Below are positions 1-12,778 of a DNA stretch of 64,000 bases, piece after piece (positions within the stretch are counted from its first letter, which is position 1; every line of letters begins with the position of its first letter). Made by a program: the position numbers and the translations under genes. The notes beneath the pieces were generated by a model. That model did no database searches. It worked only from the letters and a program-made list of their open reading frames with translations, and had not been told where the DNA came from. The stretch spans positions 34,474,930-34,538,929 of the forward strand of contig CM040439.1 in assembly GCA_022702705.1 (NCBI GenBank). Direction: 5' to 3'. The stretch is from Papilionanthe hookeriana x Papilionanthe teres. Its lineage: Eukaryota; Streptophyta; Magnoliopsida; Asparagales; Orchidaceae.

Positions 1-3000
1 TACTGATGTCAGTATTTCAATTCTCCATTTGCATAGACAATTCACCATGGCATGAGACCATAGGGCTTTTGTAGCCTTTGAACTTAGGAACATTCCCTGA
101 ATTTTCCAAGGTCAGAGGCCATCTCTATGGCAAGTTAGTGATTTTTCTAAATTTTTGTGACTGTTTTGCTATTTTAATTCCAATAATTAGCATGTTGTGA
201 AATAAATTCTAGGAAAATTAGAAGAAGTATCTTAGAACCAGAGGACCCTAAGAAAATTATGGTTAGGCTTAATTCATTAAGAATAAACCTAATTGGCCAA
301 AATACTTAAAAATGAATTTTAATTAATTAGGGTTAACCACATATCAAAATTACTTGAAATCAATTATCCACTGTCATTTAGGATACAGAGAACCTTACAT
401 AAAAATTTGAGATCAATTGGAAGTAATTAGTTAAAAATTCATAACTCCAAAATTAAATTTTAAAAATTCACCAAATTGGTTTTGTGACTTCTCTGATATC
501 AGGGGAGCCTAAGAAAATTAAAATTGTAATTTTTCATAAATCTTCATTTTCCACCATATATTTAATATTTTAATAATTAAAAAAATAATAAAAATCACAA
601 AAATAATAAAAATCACAAAAATGACATATTTCACCTCCTAATCACCTAGGAACAAACCAAAATTTTTTCTCAAGTCTCTAGGTTAAGTTATTAAATTTTA
701 AAGCCTTAAAACAATTTTTAATATTAAAAAATAGATTTTCCAACTTTTTCACCAAATTAATTCTAATAAATCAAAGAAAAATCAGAAAAATATAAAATTT
801 ATTTCTCTGAACTCCTTGAGGTCAGAGAGACTTAAGAGAAATATAAAATTTAATTTTCAACTTTAATTTTATTTTATAATTAATTAATACCCAAAAACTC
901 AAAATAATTATAATAAATAAAATATAATTCAAAAAATCACCAAAATTGGTCTAAGTGGTCCTCTGGTCATTAGGAACATCCCATAATTTTCTTAAGGACA
1001 ACAACCTTACCTTGGTCATGTTGTTGAATTTTCATTAAAAACCCTTATTTTTCACTAAAATAATTATAGAAATTAAATTAAAAACAGAAAAATCACATTT
1101 CCTCCTCTAATGTCTTAATTGACATGAGTAAAGTGACAAAAAAATTTTGAGTTCATTTGAGCTCAATTTAGCGAGTTATGAAATAAATAAGGTTGAAAGG
1201 GCATAAAGGTAATTAAAGAATTTTAACTCTTAATTAAAACTTTAGGTTTAATCAAAAGGGAGGGTAAAATATCTGATTTAAATTTTTATTGGATGATTGA
1301 AACCTAGGGAATTAAGGGATAGAAACCCACTAATTACCTTGAAATATTTAAAGTGAACTTTAATTGATTAAATAATTTAAATTTTGGAAGATTAATTAAA
1401 ATTTGAATTATTAAAATAGGGATATAATTTGAGAGGATATTAATTCTTTAATTTAAAAATATCTAAATAAATCACTTCAATAATATTTAACTCTTAATTA
1501 AACTTAAAATAATAATTGAAGCTAAATAAACTAAAAATTAAAAGAAGGTAACCCTTAATTAAATTAAAGCTTAAAATATTAAGTGGTTTAACAATTAAAT
1601 TAAATTAAATTTAAAATATTAAAATTAATTTAACATCACTTAACAACAAACTTAAAACAAATTTGAAATATTAAATAAAATTAAAACAATTCATAATTAA
1701 GAGTATAAAAAAAAAACCAAACTAATCAAAACTAACCTAAAATATCATAATTAATCTAAATCAAGTCATTAAAATACATAAATAATTTAAGTTAATTTAA
1801 AACATCAAAATTAATCTGAAATATTAAGACCATTTAAAAATATAAAGATTTAAGCTAAACTTTAAACAACTTGAACACTATTCCAAACATAAAATTATTA
1901 ATCAAAATTCTATAACTAAAAGAAATCACTTTAAATATTACAACTAAAATTAAATTTTGAAATCAAATCATCTTAAATTAAAAATCTAATTGAAAAATGA
2001 TGAAAACTCTTAATAAACTAACTTGTCCCTAAAGGCTTTCATTATTATAACTCTTAAATAGAGTGTTAAGTGAAAGGTCACTTCACTCATCGGGTAATCA
2101 AATGCCCAAGTTCACTGAGCAAGAAACAAAACTTAACTAAACTTCTGAATGATTAATTCACCTGTGCAATTAAATTCACATGGACTCAAAACAGTCTCAG
2201 AAATATTAAAAAGATGTTTGAGATTTCTCCTAAGCACTTTCTCAATATGATGAGGTGTTTTAGAAGAACAATTGAACTTAATTGTTCTTTGGTGAAGAAA
2301 ATCATCCTTAAACAAAACACAAGAACCTAGACGTCATAGGAGTTGACTAGCAATAGGATTAGGATTTTGGTAGACAACCAAAACCTTCCCTTAGCTTTAC
2401 CTAGGTACTTGTTGCAAATATTTAAATGCCTTAACATGTGCTTTAAGTGCAGCTTGAAATGACGGGAAGACCCTCCAGGCACGCTTTTATTATACTGCAA
2501 TTTATTTTATTGCAAGTTACTTACATGTACTGCACTTTACTTTTCTTGCATGTTAAACAAAATTGTTGCATGAAAACTGAAATCTTTAGGATAGCCACAA
2601 AAATGAAACCCAAAACTTAATTAAAAATCACCACAAGATAAAATTCACCGCCACAACATTCAAAATATAAGACAACTCAAAATTTAATCACAAACAGAAC
2701 AACAAAACTACAATTGCAACTAAATTAAAACGTCTCATTGAATGATCGAGAATACCTCGGAGGATGTAACCCACGTGTTGCTAACGGGATTTCCCACGGT
2801 CTAAATGAAAGTGTGGAACTCATTCAGTTGAGTTTAGCAAATTCATCTGGACTAAGTGAATTCGATGAAAATAACGGTGTCGGGATGACGAAACTGTGGG
2901 ATCTTAATCGGTTCTGTTTAACCAACTTTAAGATTTGTTTAATTAAAGCATTAAAGACACTTGGACTTTAAGATTTCTAAAACCAAAACACTTTTCTCAT

Positions 3001-4025
3001 CTCCTGATTTTCACCTTCTAAAACTAAACCTCTGCGACAACAAGGAGCTTGGAGCACGGTGGGCAGCACGACCATCTTCTTCAGCAAAACCCGGGTCTAC
3101 TTCAACAGAACCTTTCTTAGAATTAAATAACCAAGCCATAGGATTTCGAGGTAGTTTGCCTAGTGCAACATAAATCCTCAACCTTTTCGTTAGGCATTTG
3201 CATAATCATGTTATGCAAATTAAGCCCTAACCGGTCTTAGGACTCCGAGGTAGTCTTCTGGTACGACATAAAACCCTCACATCTTCGAGGCCATTTGTAT
3301 GACTATACCATACAAGCATAAGTCCTAATTAATTAAAATTGGCAGGATTGAAACATCAAATAATATCCTCAAATTGAAGCCAAATCATAGGATAGCTCGG
3401 GAAGTTGCCAAGATTCTTCTTGGATCCTCAGCTTCTCCTACTTTTCTTTCCTTTGGATTCTCAAAATAAACTGTTCCAAATTTGATCCAATTCCTTTTGG
3501 AATTTCCAAAATCCAATCTTTTGAAAATCTTAAACTTTGAAATTCTTGAGAGCAAAACCACTGATCATTATCGAGAGTTTTCTTAAATGATTCTCGTAAT
3601 TGAAGATGTAATTAACTTTAGGAGCTTGCCCTTATAGGGAACTTTAAGAACCCGAGTAATATAAACCCCTGCTTAATCCTTTTATATTAAGCGGGGAACT
3701 TGTCGGCTTATAAAATTGTTTCGCAGACCAAACAGATGTCACAAATCTTCTAGTTTATTTAATCGAGCCTCATCGTCAAGCAATGTGTCTATTCTTCGAG
3801 ATAGATACACGGTTTGTGGTGTGGTGCTCGTTTATATAAACTATTTGGGATGTGAGATCGGTTTGATTTCATATCTTAAAATTTTCAAATTTAAAATTAT
3901 TTTCAAAATCAAATGCTACTTTATAAATTATATATATATATATATTTAAATTAAATCTAAAATTCACCGACAATTTCTGTAGGCGACCCCTTTTCAAAAC
4001 ACACAACCAAAAAAATATGCCGACA
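1..4025 (+). repeat. 5' LTR of the Tat/Ogre element (left end cut by window)
   Basis: Base 1 aligns with base 20111 of the downstream copy and the match runs without a break to the CA at 4024-4025, just before the PBS. The LTR is AT-rich and non-coding; the short ORFs in it are chance. It differs from the 3' LTR by scattered substitutions and a few indels, for example about 44 bp present at 20541-20584 but missing near 431. Promoter and polyadenylation signals must lie here, but I cannot place them securely. Confidence 0.93.
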
Positions 4026-4030
4026 AATTC

Positions 4031-4048
4031 TGGCGACTCCGCTGGGGA
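4031..4048 (+). other. Primer-binding site of the Tat/Ogre element
   Basis: TGGCGACTCCGCTGGGGA begins 5 bp after the CA that ends the LTR. It has the form of a complement to a tRNA 3' end finishing in CCA. From memory this is the tRNA-Arg-type PBS of Ogre elements; the tRNA identity is recalled, not tested. Confidence 0.85.
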
Positions 4049-4526
4049 CTAGTTCCTCTCTCCATTTTAATCAGATGGTTTTGCTTTCATAAATCGGTAG
4101 CGAATCCATACCCCTATTGGACCAAACTATCATTCTTCCGTTGGCATACCTCACTCATTTCTGTCTTGACACCCCTAAACAGAGAGGTTCTGAAATACTT
4201 TTACCTCTTAAGAGGTGGGGTGGACCCCCAATTGGTGTTAGCTTAAGAGCGGTCCTTCAGGTTGAGAAGTCTTACGAGAATTTCTCTTTCTTTTCAATTC
4301 TAAATCGGGTCCTTTACCTTTTCCTATAAACCTTCATCCTTTAAATCATCTTGTTCCTAGAAAACGAATCCCCTAATAAATAACATTCTAAAAAACAAAC
4401 TCTTCTAAAATTACAAATACACTAAGATAAACGAAAACGTGTTCGGACTCTTTCTTTCTCGTTATAAGTTTTGCGACAAAAGGAAGCATAATTCGGGACT
4501 GACATTCGGAATTTACCCTACAGAAA
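4049..4526 (+). other. Untranslated leader between PBS and ORF1
   Basis: About 480 bp without a convincing reading frame. It ends in TTACCCTACAG directly before AAAATGTCT, which looks like a 3' splice site placed 4 bases ahead of the ORF1 start. No donor site was identified. Confidence 0.6.
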
Positions 4527-5554
4527 ATGTCTGCCCCGAAGTTAATCTTCTCCTTCACCAATGGAATGGACTTCGCCGTTTACAAGGATGAGCTGCCCGA
4601 CAATGGGATCATCCGCTTCGGACAAGGATTCAACCATACCGATATTAAGTTCGCTGATGTCACTCTTTTCACACTAATGGAAAAAGCGCCGAAAACTGAG
4701 AAACCCGTGATTGAGTTCAACCTGAAATCGACCCAGGAGTTCCCGCCTTTACGGAAAGTCCCAGTTGAGAGAAACACCACTGTTCGTAGGAGACCTGTGA
4801 TCTCTACCCCCACCGGTCTGGTCATCTCTACACCTGCCTCGATTCCCACCCAACTGAAAGGGAAGGGAGTCCAAGTTTATGATGAGCCTGCTACCGTGGA
4901 GGGTGCAAATTTTGCTGCAATACCGCCTGTTTTTGAAATCGGGTCCAGTTCAAAGCTTACACCCCTAACTCGGACTCAGAGAAGAAATAAGAGCAGGAAG
5001 ATTGCTAGAATAAAAAAAAATGAGATTGCTGATGCCGCCTTCCTCGAAGAAATTCCTGAGGAAAGTGAAGAACTGCCTGAGTATTCACCATTATTGGAGG
5101 GGAGTAGGTTCCACCCTCTCTCCGCTGCATCTGATGAAGAAGATGCCCGGAGGATTTCCGCTACATTACCCCGACCTGCATATTACAGTGACAGTAAGAG
5201 GAAAAGAGCCAGGACTACGCCGCTCGACTGCAAGCTGTAGTGGAAAAGTTAAGAAGGAAAGAAAGATGCCCTGTATCTGAAATTCTAAGAAGAATAGGAC
5301 GAGTGCCAGTTAAGGAAAACCCAAGGAAAAAGGCACGAGCCTATGAAAGGAGTTCGCCTGTTGTTGTATCGGGACATCATATTAGGGAGTACACCACTTT
5401 CCAGCATACAGCTGATGGACCATCTGGTCCTAGGCTCTCTACTGCAAGAAAGATGGTGTGGCAACCTATTATTGCCGAACCGAACCAAAAGAACATTTTG
5501 AGTAGAGAAGTCTCGTCAGGAGACTTGAATACGAAAAAAGTGCCACTGCATTGA
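4527..5554 (+). pseudogene. ORF1 of the Tat/Ogre element, unknown function, frameshifted
   Basis: An open frame of 237 codons starts at ATG 4527. The likely continuation is in another frame from about 5205 to 5554 (lysine/arginine-rich, with LRRKERCPVSEILRRIG), so one frameshift is inferred. The N-terminus reads LIFSFTNG. A basic block, TPLTRTQRRNKSRKIARIKK, lies at about residues 145-164 and could be a nuclear-localisation or RNA-binding patch. Ogre elements are known to carry an ORF of unknown function ahead of gag. The N-terminus and the basic block recur in the post-integrase ORF at 13097, suggesting a duplicated module. It may once have run into the gag frame; the boundary at 5551 is uncertain. 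Confidence 0.72.
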
Positions 5555-8149
5555 AAGAAACTTCCAAAAAAGAAGTCCAACAGTCGTCACACGACAACCG
5601 CGAGACCATAAGGAAGAGACCACTTGAGGATGCCATAGGCAAGTTAAGTACGGACATCCGGCAGTTGGCAAGGGAAAGAGGAACAAAATTGGAAAAAGAA
5701 GTGGATTCATCAGAATTTATGGATGAAGATTATGCTGAAATCAATATGGTTGAGACACGAGCATCGTCAGCTTCGCAAGGTGCTTCGGCAGCTGCGGAAA
5801 GAGATGAACCGAAAGTAATGAGAGCACGACTGCAAGAGAAAGATGATACAATTTCTCAGATGGCAAGGAAGATGGAAGAGATGGCGACCGCCTTAGCCAC
5901 TCTCCAGAGTCAGGTGCAACCTCAGAAAGAAACACCCCCAGAGATAATCCATGTTGTAGATGGAGGGAAAGAGATTACATCTATTAACGGGGATGAGCAA
6001 CCGAAGAAAGATTCTACGCAGAACATGATTCCCGAGAAGGACATCAAAAACATGGTGGAACGACGAGTGCTAGAAGCCTTAGCTCGGTCAAGAATGGAGC
6101 ATCTATTCAGACGGGTAGACCTTACCCCGAAGAATTTGATGCGATCCAATACCCAAAAGGCTTCGTACCACCTCTGTTCAAGACTTTTGATGGTACAGGA
6201 AACCCCCGACAGCATGTTGCATATTTTCGTGCTAGTTGTTGCAATGCCGGTGGGAGCGATGCTTTGCTTTTTCGACAGTTTGTCAGCAGTCTGTCAGGAA
6301 TCACCTTCGACTGGTACGCAGAATTACCAAATGGCTCAGTCAATACATTTTCAGAACTAGAAAATCTCTTCGTTAAGCAGTTTACCGGAGCTCAGCACCA
6401 CATCACTATTGGTGATTTAGCGGTGGAGAAACAGAAACAGAACGAAACTTTGGTGGACTACATACTTCGATGGAGAAATTTAAGTATGAAGTGTGAGCCA
6501 CAGCTACAAGAGCAGCATGCAGTCGATATCCTGCTTAAAAGTATCCATGGCCCGATAGCACTTCTCCTTAAGGGATTTACAATCAAAATTTTTGAAAAGT
6601 TGCTTAGTAAGGCCGGGAGCTTGCAGGAGGAAGCAAAGCAATTAAGTTTCGTGGACAAGATCGATAAACAGAAGCCCATGAAAACTTTCGAGAAGAAATC
6701 TGGAATCGTCGCGGCAGTGGATAAGGGTAAACAGCCAGTGCAGATACAGCCAGAGCGACCACAGCCCAGTTATCAACCACCGCAACGGACTTACCAACAA
6801 CCACAACAGATTTATCAGCAACCTCGACCAAGTTATCAGTCGCCTCAGCATTATGAGCAACCGTCTCATCCATTGCGTACCTTGAAAAAACTTCTAAATA
6901 AGGAATATCCATTCAAGACTGAAGCAGTAGCAAAGATGTTCCGCAGTTTGATGAAAACACCAGATTTTCAGCTACCAGAGCCCAAGAAGCCGGAAGAAGT
7001 CAACAAAAAAGATCATCAGAACTATTGCCCCTACCACCGGATGCTCGGGCACAGAATAGAGGATTGCATCACTTTCAAGAGTTGGCTTGACGACAATCTC
7101 CAGAAAGGGAACATAACGATCCCGAAGGAATACATGAAAGAACCCCGAAAAGGAGGTTCCGTTAATGTTATTTCAACGGATCCTATTGTTCCGATAGACC
7201 CATACACGACTGATGATGGATGGAGTACCGCTTGGACAAAGTCTTCGAAGAAAATTTTGGATCGCATGCAGACCGCTTCGGTGCGTGCTTCGATTCAGAG
7301 TTCGAAACCTGCCAAGCCAGCACTATCACTTGCAATCGAAGAACCACCCCAAGAGGAGAAGATCACGAAAGAAGAGAAGACCGAGGCTCCGAAGAGTAGA
7401 GTAGGGGCTGCTTATCCTAGGATGGTTGTTTCCGATTTGGGGGAGAAATGCCTCGAACCTCTGACTCTGTATGATTATTTGCTCGCCCCGGCGGGATCTT
7501 ATAATGATAAGAGTTATGGCGTTGGCTACGTTTTGACTGTTTCTAACGATTACGTAACTAGCGACAACCGACCTAATCCGAATATCAATTTAAATACGAA
7601 TAGCAATTCTCAAATCATACATAACCTCGACGACCACAACAAAGGAGAAAGCGTTCACAAGGATGACTACGAAAGCTCTACAAATGACGAGTCTATTTGT
7701 GAATTTCGAGGAGCTCCGATCACGATAGAGTTAGAGCTGTCAGACTCTGAAGCAACTCCAGAAGAGCCAGTAATTCCAATTCAAGAGGATACGCCGGCAG
7801 ATCTAGTACCAGATGTAGAACAAATTACAGAAGTTAACCTAAGAAGCGGAAAAGTTCTACCCCCGAGAATGGGTCCAAAGGATATAGGAAAGCAGGTGGT
7901 TGCTCAAGAAGAGCCAACCCCGGCAGAAGAATTACCCATTCGGGAAGAAACTGGACAGCCAGGTAATAAAGTTGACTATAACATGCTAGCCCATCTCAGG
8001 AAGCTACTAGCCAAATTGAGCATCTACGACGCTCTGATCCTGTCAAAGGAGATGAGAGAAACTCTGATCAAGGCCTTACTTGATCAAGAAATTTGCTTAG
8101 CTCAAATGGCCGGTAATTCCTTAGATGAGGTTTGCTCGTTAAAAGAACA
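5551..8149 (+). pseudogene. gag: gag of the Tat/Ogre element, one frameshift
   Basis: Encodes the capsid/nucleocapsid polyprotein that packages the element RNA. The first part (5551 to about 6110) is charged and has a likely coiled coil at about 5805-5925 (RLQEKDDTISQMARKMEE). Near 6105-6120 the frame changes, and from there the typical retrotransposon gag domain follows, with LFRQFVSSLSG and the W-Y-ELP region at 6264-6560. A proline/glutamine/tyrosine-rich tract lies at 6739-6880. The zinc knuckle at 7026-7067 reads CPYHRMLGHRIEDC, i.e. C-x2-H-x4-H-x4-C, the form usual for Tat/Ogre. A long acidic linker leads into the protease in the same frame, so Gag-Pro is one frame here. Confidence 0.9.
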
Positions 8150-8525
8150 GCGAGGTGTTACCTTCACGGACAATGATATACTAATCGGAACGGCTGATCA
8201 CAACCGACCGTTGTACATCTCAGTCACTATTGGAAAATTTACGCTCTCCAGGGTGTTAGTGGATCCAGGAGCATCAATTAACATAATGAATCTTCGGACA
8301 TTAGCATATTTGAAAATTGATGCTCGCGTTCTCGAAACCGACAGGATGTTATTGAGAGGGTTCAATCAAAAAGGAGAAAGAGCACTCGAATCGATAACGC
8401 TGTTAATGAAGACCGGTGACTTGGCAAAGACAACTGTAAAATTCCATATAATCGATTCTGAAACATCATTCAATGCTCTACTGGGTCGGCCGTGGATCCA
8501 TGAAAACCGGAGCACCAGTGCATAA
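8150..8525 (+). pseudogene. Aspartic protease domain of the Tat/Ogre element
   Basis: Continuous with gag in one frame. The catalytic motif LVDPGASINIMNL has its Asp codon at 8262-8264 (DPG instead of the more usual DTG/DSG), and the C-terminal ALLGRPWIH flap/end motif precedes a premature stop at 8523-8525. Downstream residues expected in the clade (around HQCIKYY and LQPFSVHE) occur in another frame from about 8510, so a frameshift cuts the domain end. The family cleaves the Gag-Pol polyprotein. Confidence 0.88.
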
Positions 8526-8958
8526 AATATTATGAAGGAGGAGAACAGTGTATCAAAGGTGACTTGCAACCGTTCTCCGTACATGAAATCGAAATTCATG
8601 AAGATGCAGCCTACTACGCGCCTTTGAAGAAAACTGTCTTCTCCAGAAATACATACCAAATGAAGCAAAAGAAGTGCAAGAAGATGAAGAACCTGAAATT
8701 CTGGTTCAACAGTTACTCACCACTCCCTTACGGTGAGATGGTGAAGGTTTCTCTAGAACTCGCACCCGAGGTCGAGGCCGGGGACGAGGTCGAGGAAGAA
8801 ACGGTGGAATTGTTGAACAAAAGAAACCAGTCATCGATGTTGATTGGGAGAACAGTTTCGATGAAGAAGAAACAAAGAAAGAAGCAGCTACAATAAGTCA
8901 GAAGAAATCGCAATTCAAGATCTCTCTCGAAGATGAAAAGAACGAAGAATACAGATCG
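8526..8958 (+). pseudogene. Protease-RT linker with Arg-Gly repeat, frames broken
   Basis: Coding sequence continues through at least two frame changes. One frame gives LQPFSVHEIEIHEDAAYYAP (8569-8628). Another gives an arginine-glycine repeat at about 8758-8799 (RTRTRGRGRGRGRGRN), then an acidic stretch leading into the RT ORF. Ogre elements carry a spliced intron between protease and RT. I cannot tell whether part of this stretch is such an intron, but the translatable pieces argue that most of it is coding. Confidence 0.55.
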
Positions 8959-10213
8959 ATGTATGAGAAGATAAACCACTATGTACTTACTATGACTCTG
9001 ACCCCAATCCATCTTAATAAGGTCAAGGGTATGGTGGTCAAGGAAGTACATGGTGGCAGTGCAAAACCAATCAAGTTCTACCGTTGTGCTTCTTCTTCTA
9101 AAACTGAAAATAATGTACAATTTGAAGATGTTGCTTCATCTGAATTAATGGAACTGCCTTTTGAGTGGTACTCTCCCGGTGTTCAGAATTTAATTCAGCG
9201 TGGTATCTTACCTAAACAATGGACAAAAGGTCAATCACAACACTTTGAAAAATTATGGAATAATGCCAGCCGACCTCCTAATTCAAAACATGGTCTTGGA
9301 TTCGGTACAGTAGCACCAGTTGACGATTCAAACTTCTGCTTGGTTGTTACTTGCGAGCATGATGAAGACTGTTTGGAAGCTTCAGATGAGTTTGAAGATC
9401 TACCAATTGGAGACGCTCCACCAGAATTCAAAGAAGAAATTAAATCAACAATAGACGAGTTAATGAAAGTTAACTTGGGTACTAGCGAAGAGCCTAGGCC
9501 AACCTTTGTTAGCTCCTTACTCAACAAAGAAGATTCCGAAAACATAATCAAGCTATTGATGGATTTCAAGGACTGTTTTTTTTGGAGTTATGATGAAATG
9601 TCAGGATTAGCTCCAGAGGTTGCAGTTCATAAGCTAGGAGTGGATCACGCTGCCGTTCCTGTCAGACAAGCTCCGAGAAGAATGCGTCTAGAGATAGAAC
9701 AACAAGTAATAGCTGAAGTTAAGAAACTAATAGACGCTAAATTTGTCTGTGAAGAATAATACCCGACTTGGTTAGCCAATGTGGTGCCAGTCAGAAAGAA
9801 GAATGATCAAATTAGAATCTGTGTGGATTTCAGAGATTTAAACAAAGCCTGCCCAAAGGATGAATTTCCCCTCCCAATTCTAGAATTGATGATCAACATT
9901 GCTTCGAAACATGAAATTTTCTCCTTCATGGATGGATCATCAGGATACAACCAGATAAAGATGGCACCGGAAGATGAAAAGCTTACAGCCTTCAGAACGC
10001 CAATCGGAGTGTACTGCTACACAGTGATACCTTTCGGACTGAAGAACGCAGGAGCAACATACCAAAGAGCAATGACAAGAATCTTTGATGATCTCATCCA
10101 CAATCAAGTCGAATGCTACGTGGACGATGTGGTCATCAAAAGCAAACTGTCAGGAAGATCACTTGTATGATTTGAGAATTGTTTTTTAGCGATTAAGACA
10201 ATACAACCTTAAA
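8959..10213 (+). pseudogene. pol: Reverse transcriptase of the Tat/Ogre element
   Basis: Copies the element RNA into DNA inside the virus-like particle. The linker with LPFEWYSPGVQNLI and GLGFGTVAPVDDS (9150-9350) is typical of the clade. The RT fingers start near 9640 (PEVAVHKLGVD). An in-frame TAA at 9757-9759 interrupts just before PTWLANVVPVRKKN, and the same frame continues to 10170. Motifs seen are VDFRDLNKACPKD, FMDGSSGYNQI, FGLKNAGATYQR and the catalytic YVDD at 10117-10128. A frameshift follows between about 10145 and 10213. Confidence 0.94.
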
Positions 10214-10960
10214 ATGAATCCCCTGAAATGCACCTTCGGCGTCACCTCTGGGAAATTCTTAGGATTTGTTGCCCGACATCGCGAGATTGAAATCGATCCA
10301 GAAAAGATTAAAGCTATCTTAGAAATGCCGCCTCCCAAAACCTTGAAACAATTACGATCCTTTCAAGAGAAACTGGCATATCTTCGACGCTTTATTTTGA
10401 ATTTGTCAGGTAGGTATCAGCCCTTCTCGGCATTGGTTAAAAAGGACGCCAAATTTGTTTGGGAAGAAAAATGTCAACATGCCTTCGATGACATCAAACG
10501 ATATTTAATGACACCTCCTGTCTTAGCAGCCCCAGTCTCGGGTAGACCGTCGATACTTTATACCGCGGCTTTAGACGATTCCCTTGGAGCCCTGCTAGTC
10601 CAGGTCAATGACGAGGGAAAAAAAATGCACTCTACTACTTAAGTCTTCGTCTAATTCCGACGGAAGTAAAGTATCCTCCTATTGAGAAGCATTGTTTGGC
10701 CCTGATCTTCGCCGCTCAAAAGCTCAGGCATTACATGCTTTCTCATAAGGTCAACCTTGTTTCGAAGTTTAATCCATTACAACATTTAATGACCCGACTG
10801 ACACTTTCTGTCAGACTTGCCAGGTGGTCAATGATATTATTACAATTCGATATAACTTTCGTTCCTCTTCGTGCCGTAAAGGGGCAAGTCCTAGCAGACT
10901 TCCTTGCAGCACACCCTTTACCGGCAGAATCGCCTCTTAACGACGACTTACCAGACTAAC
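10214..10960 (+). pseudogene. pol: RT connection and first RNase H of the Tat/Ogre element
   Basis: The thumb/connection reads MNPLKCTFGVTSGKFLGF and the RNase H part begins near 10485 (YLMTPPVLAAP, then ALDDSLGALLVQ). A run of A near 10617-10624 shifts the frame: the next residues ALYYLSLRLIPTEVKYPP are in the frame that continues from 10696 (EKHCLALIFAAQKLRHYM) to a TAA at 10957-10959. This domain degrades the RNA template during reverse transcription. Confidence 0.9.
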
Positions 10961-11430
10961 AGATAATGAACCTAGAAGACCCAGATGATCAGTGTTGAGA
11001 ATTGTACTTCGACGGAGCATCTTCAGCACATAAGGATAAAGAATTGTAAACGATAGTGCCCGGTAAGGCAGGAATCAGATTAATATTTATAACACCGGAG
11101 CGTGGGATGTTAAGGTACTCCTACCACTTAACAGAACCATGCACGAACAACGAAGCAGAATACGAAGCCCTTATAATCGGACTGGAATTAACCATTCAGA
11201 TGGGTATAACCGACATTAACATCTACGGAGATTCTCAGTTGATCATTCAACAAGTCGCCGGACAGTACAGAATTTTGAAATCAAGACTCGAGCAGTACTT
11301 TCAGTATGCCATGAAATTGCTAGAGCAGATTCCGAATGTAACGATCTACAAGATTCTCAGGAGAGAAAATGCTCTCGCAGATGCGTTGGCCCGCCTCGCA
11401 AAGGAATTTGCCTGCTTACAGGATGAGTCA
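10961..11430 (+). pseudogene. pol: Second (archaeal-type) RNase H of the Tat lineage
   Basis: In the same frame as the preceding piece, with in-frame stops at 10996-10998 (TGA) and 11047-11049 (TAA). The motifs are ELYFDGASS (catalytic Asp), TNNEAEYEALIIGLE (catalytic Glu), INIYGDSQLIIQQV (Asp) and NALADALARLA (final Asp). A second RNase H between the ordinary RNase H and integrase is diagnostic of Tat/Ogre elements, where it is thought to replace or supplement the degenerate first one. Confidence 0.9.
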
Positions 11431-12778
11431 GTTGAAATATCAGTTCAGGGACGACAGATTCTCTCACAGCTCGACATGGATACAATACACAAGCCAGAAA
11501 AAGAAGAAATAGTCGCAACAGTGACAGAAACTACAGAGGATTGGGACTACTTACAAACAGGAAACCTACCGGACGATAAGTCGTTAGCTCATCAGATCAA
11601 GAAAAGAACTCTATCTTACGCATTAATAAACAATACATTATACAGAAGGTCTTTCGATCAGATGTGGCTAAGGTGCCTGAACGAGTTCGAGGCTCGTGAA
11701 CTGTTAAAAAAGTACATTCAAGACTTTGTGGCGCTCATCAGTCGGGTCCGAAAATGAAAATGAATATTAAAAGACTAGGGTACTACTGGCCCTCGATGAT
11801 GACCGATTGCATGAAAGTTGCCAAGAGTTGTCACCAGGTGCGAGTGCATGGAGTGGTTCTACATCAACCTCGAAATGTGCTACATCCGACAATCGCGTCA
11901 TGGTCGTTTGAGTGTTGGGGCACAGATATCGTGGGTCCGATAGAACCACCTTCCTCGAGAAGACATCGCTTTATTCTCGCAACTACAGATTACTTTTCGA
12001 AATGGGCAGAAGCTATACCGCTCAGAGAAGTGAAAGCACATCATGTGCTACAGTTCTTCAAGAATCAAGTCGTTTACCATTTCGGGTTACCGCGCAGAAT
12101 CATTACAGATAATGGGTCCGCGTTCAAGAGTACGAAAATCAATAATTTTGTCAGGAGGCACAGGATTGATTGGCGCTATTCAACAATCTACTACCCAAGA
12201 GCAAAAGGCTTGGCCGAGACTTTTAATAAAACTCTCGTCCAAAATCTAAAGAAAACTTTGGACGACAACAAAAAAATTGGCACGAGAAGTTGTTAGAAGC
12301 CTTACGGGCCTACATGACAACTTTCAGAACTCCTACTCAGTCTACACTTTAGACTTTAGTGTACGGGTCCGAGGCCGTTCTACCCTTAGAGGTCCAGCTT
12401 CCGTCACTTAGAATTGCAGTTGCAGAAAAGATTACCACAGAAGAAAATGCCAAGCTACGACTAGAAGAGCTGGAAAACTTGGAAGGAAAACGACTTTCAA
12501 CACAACAGAATTTGGAACTGTATCAAGCCAAGATGATTCAGGCTCATGATAAGCTGGTCCGCCCAAGGACATTTAAAGTTGGTGACTTAGTATTAGTTCT
12601 CAGAAGACTTATTCTTGCACACCGCAAGATAGGAGGTAAATTTGAACTGACATGGGAAGGGCCGTTTGTGGTTGAGACAGTCTACTCAAGAGGCTCCTAC
12701 CAGCTTGTGAACTGTCATGGAGAACAACCTATGCTTCCAATTAATGGACGATACTTGAAGAAGTATTACGCAACCTGA
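11431..12778 (+). pseudogene. pol: Integrase of the Tat/Ogre element
   Basis: The N-terminal linker runs to about 11710, where the frame shifts. The zinc-binding part follows (GAHQSGPKMKMN, GYYWPSMMTDCMKVAKSCHQ). The catalytic core has WGTDIVGPI (first Asp), IITDNGSAFKS (second Asp) and AETFNKTL (Glu). A second shift lies in the A-run near 12270, and a TAG stop at 12350-12352 precedes YGSEAVLPLEV. The C-terminal domain contains KVGDLVLVLRR and KFELTWEGPFVVETV and ends at 12778. No chromodomain is seen, as expected for this clade. It inserts the cDNA into the host chromosome. Confidence 0.93.

Noticed and set aside
2133..3949. Short ORFs in the Tat LTR (also at 22287-23327)
   Set aside because: They recur only because the LTR is duplicated, have no motifs, and lie in non-coding LTR DNA.
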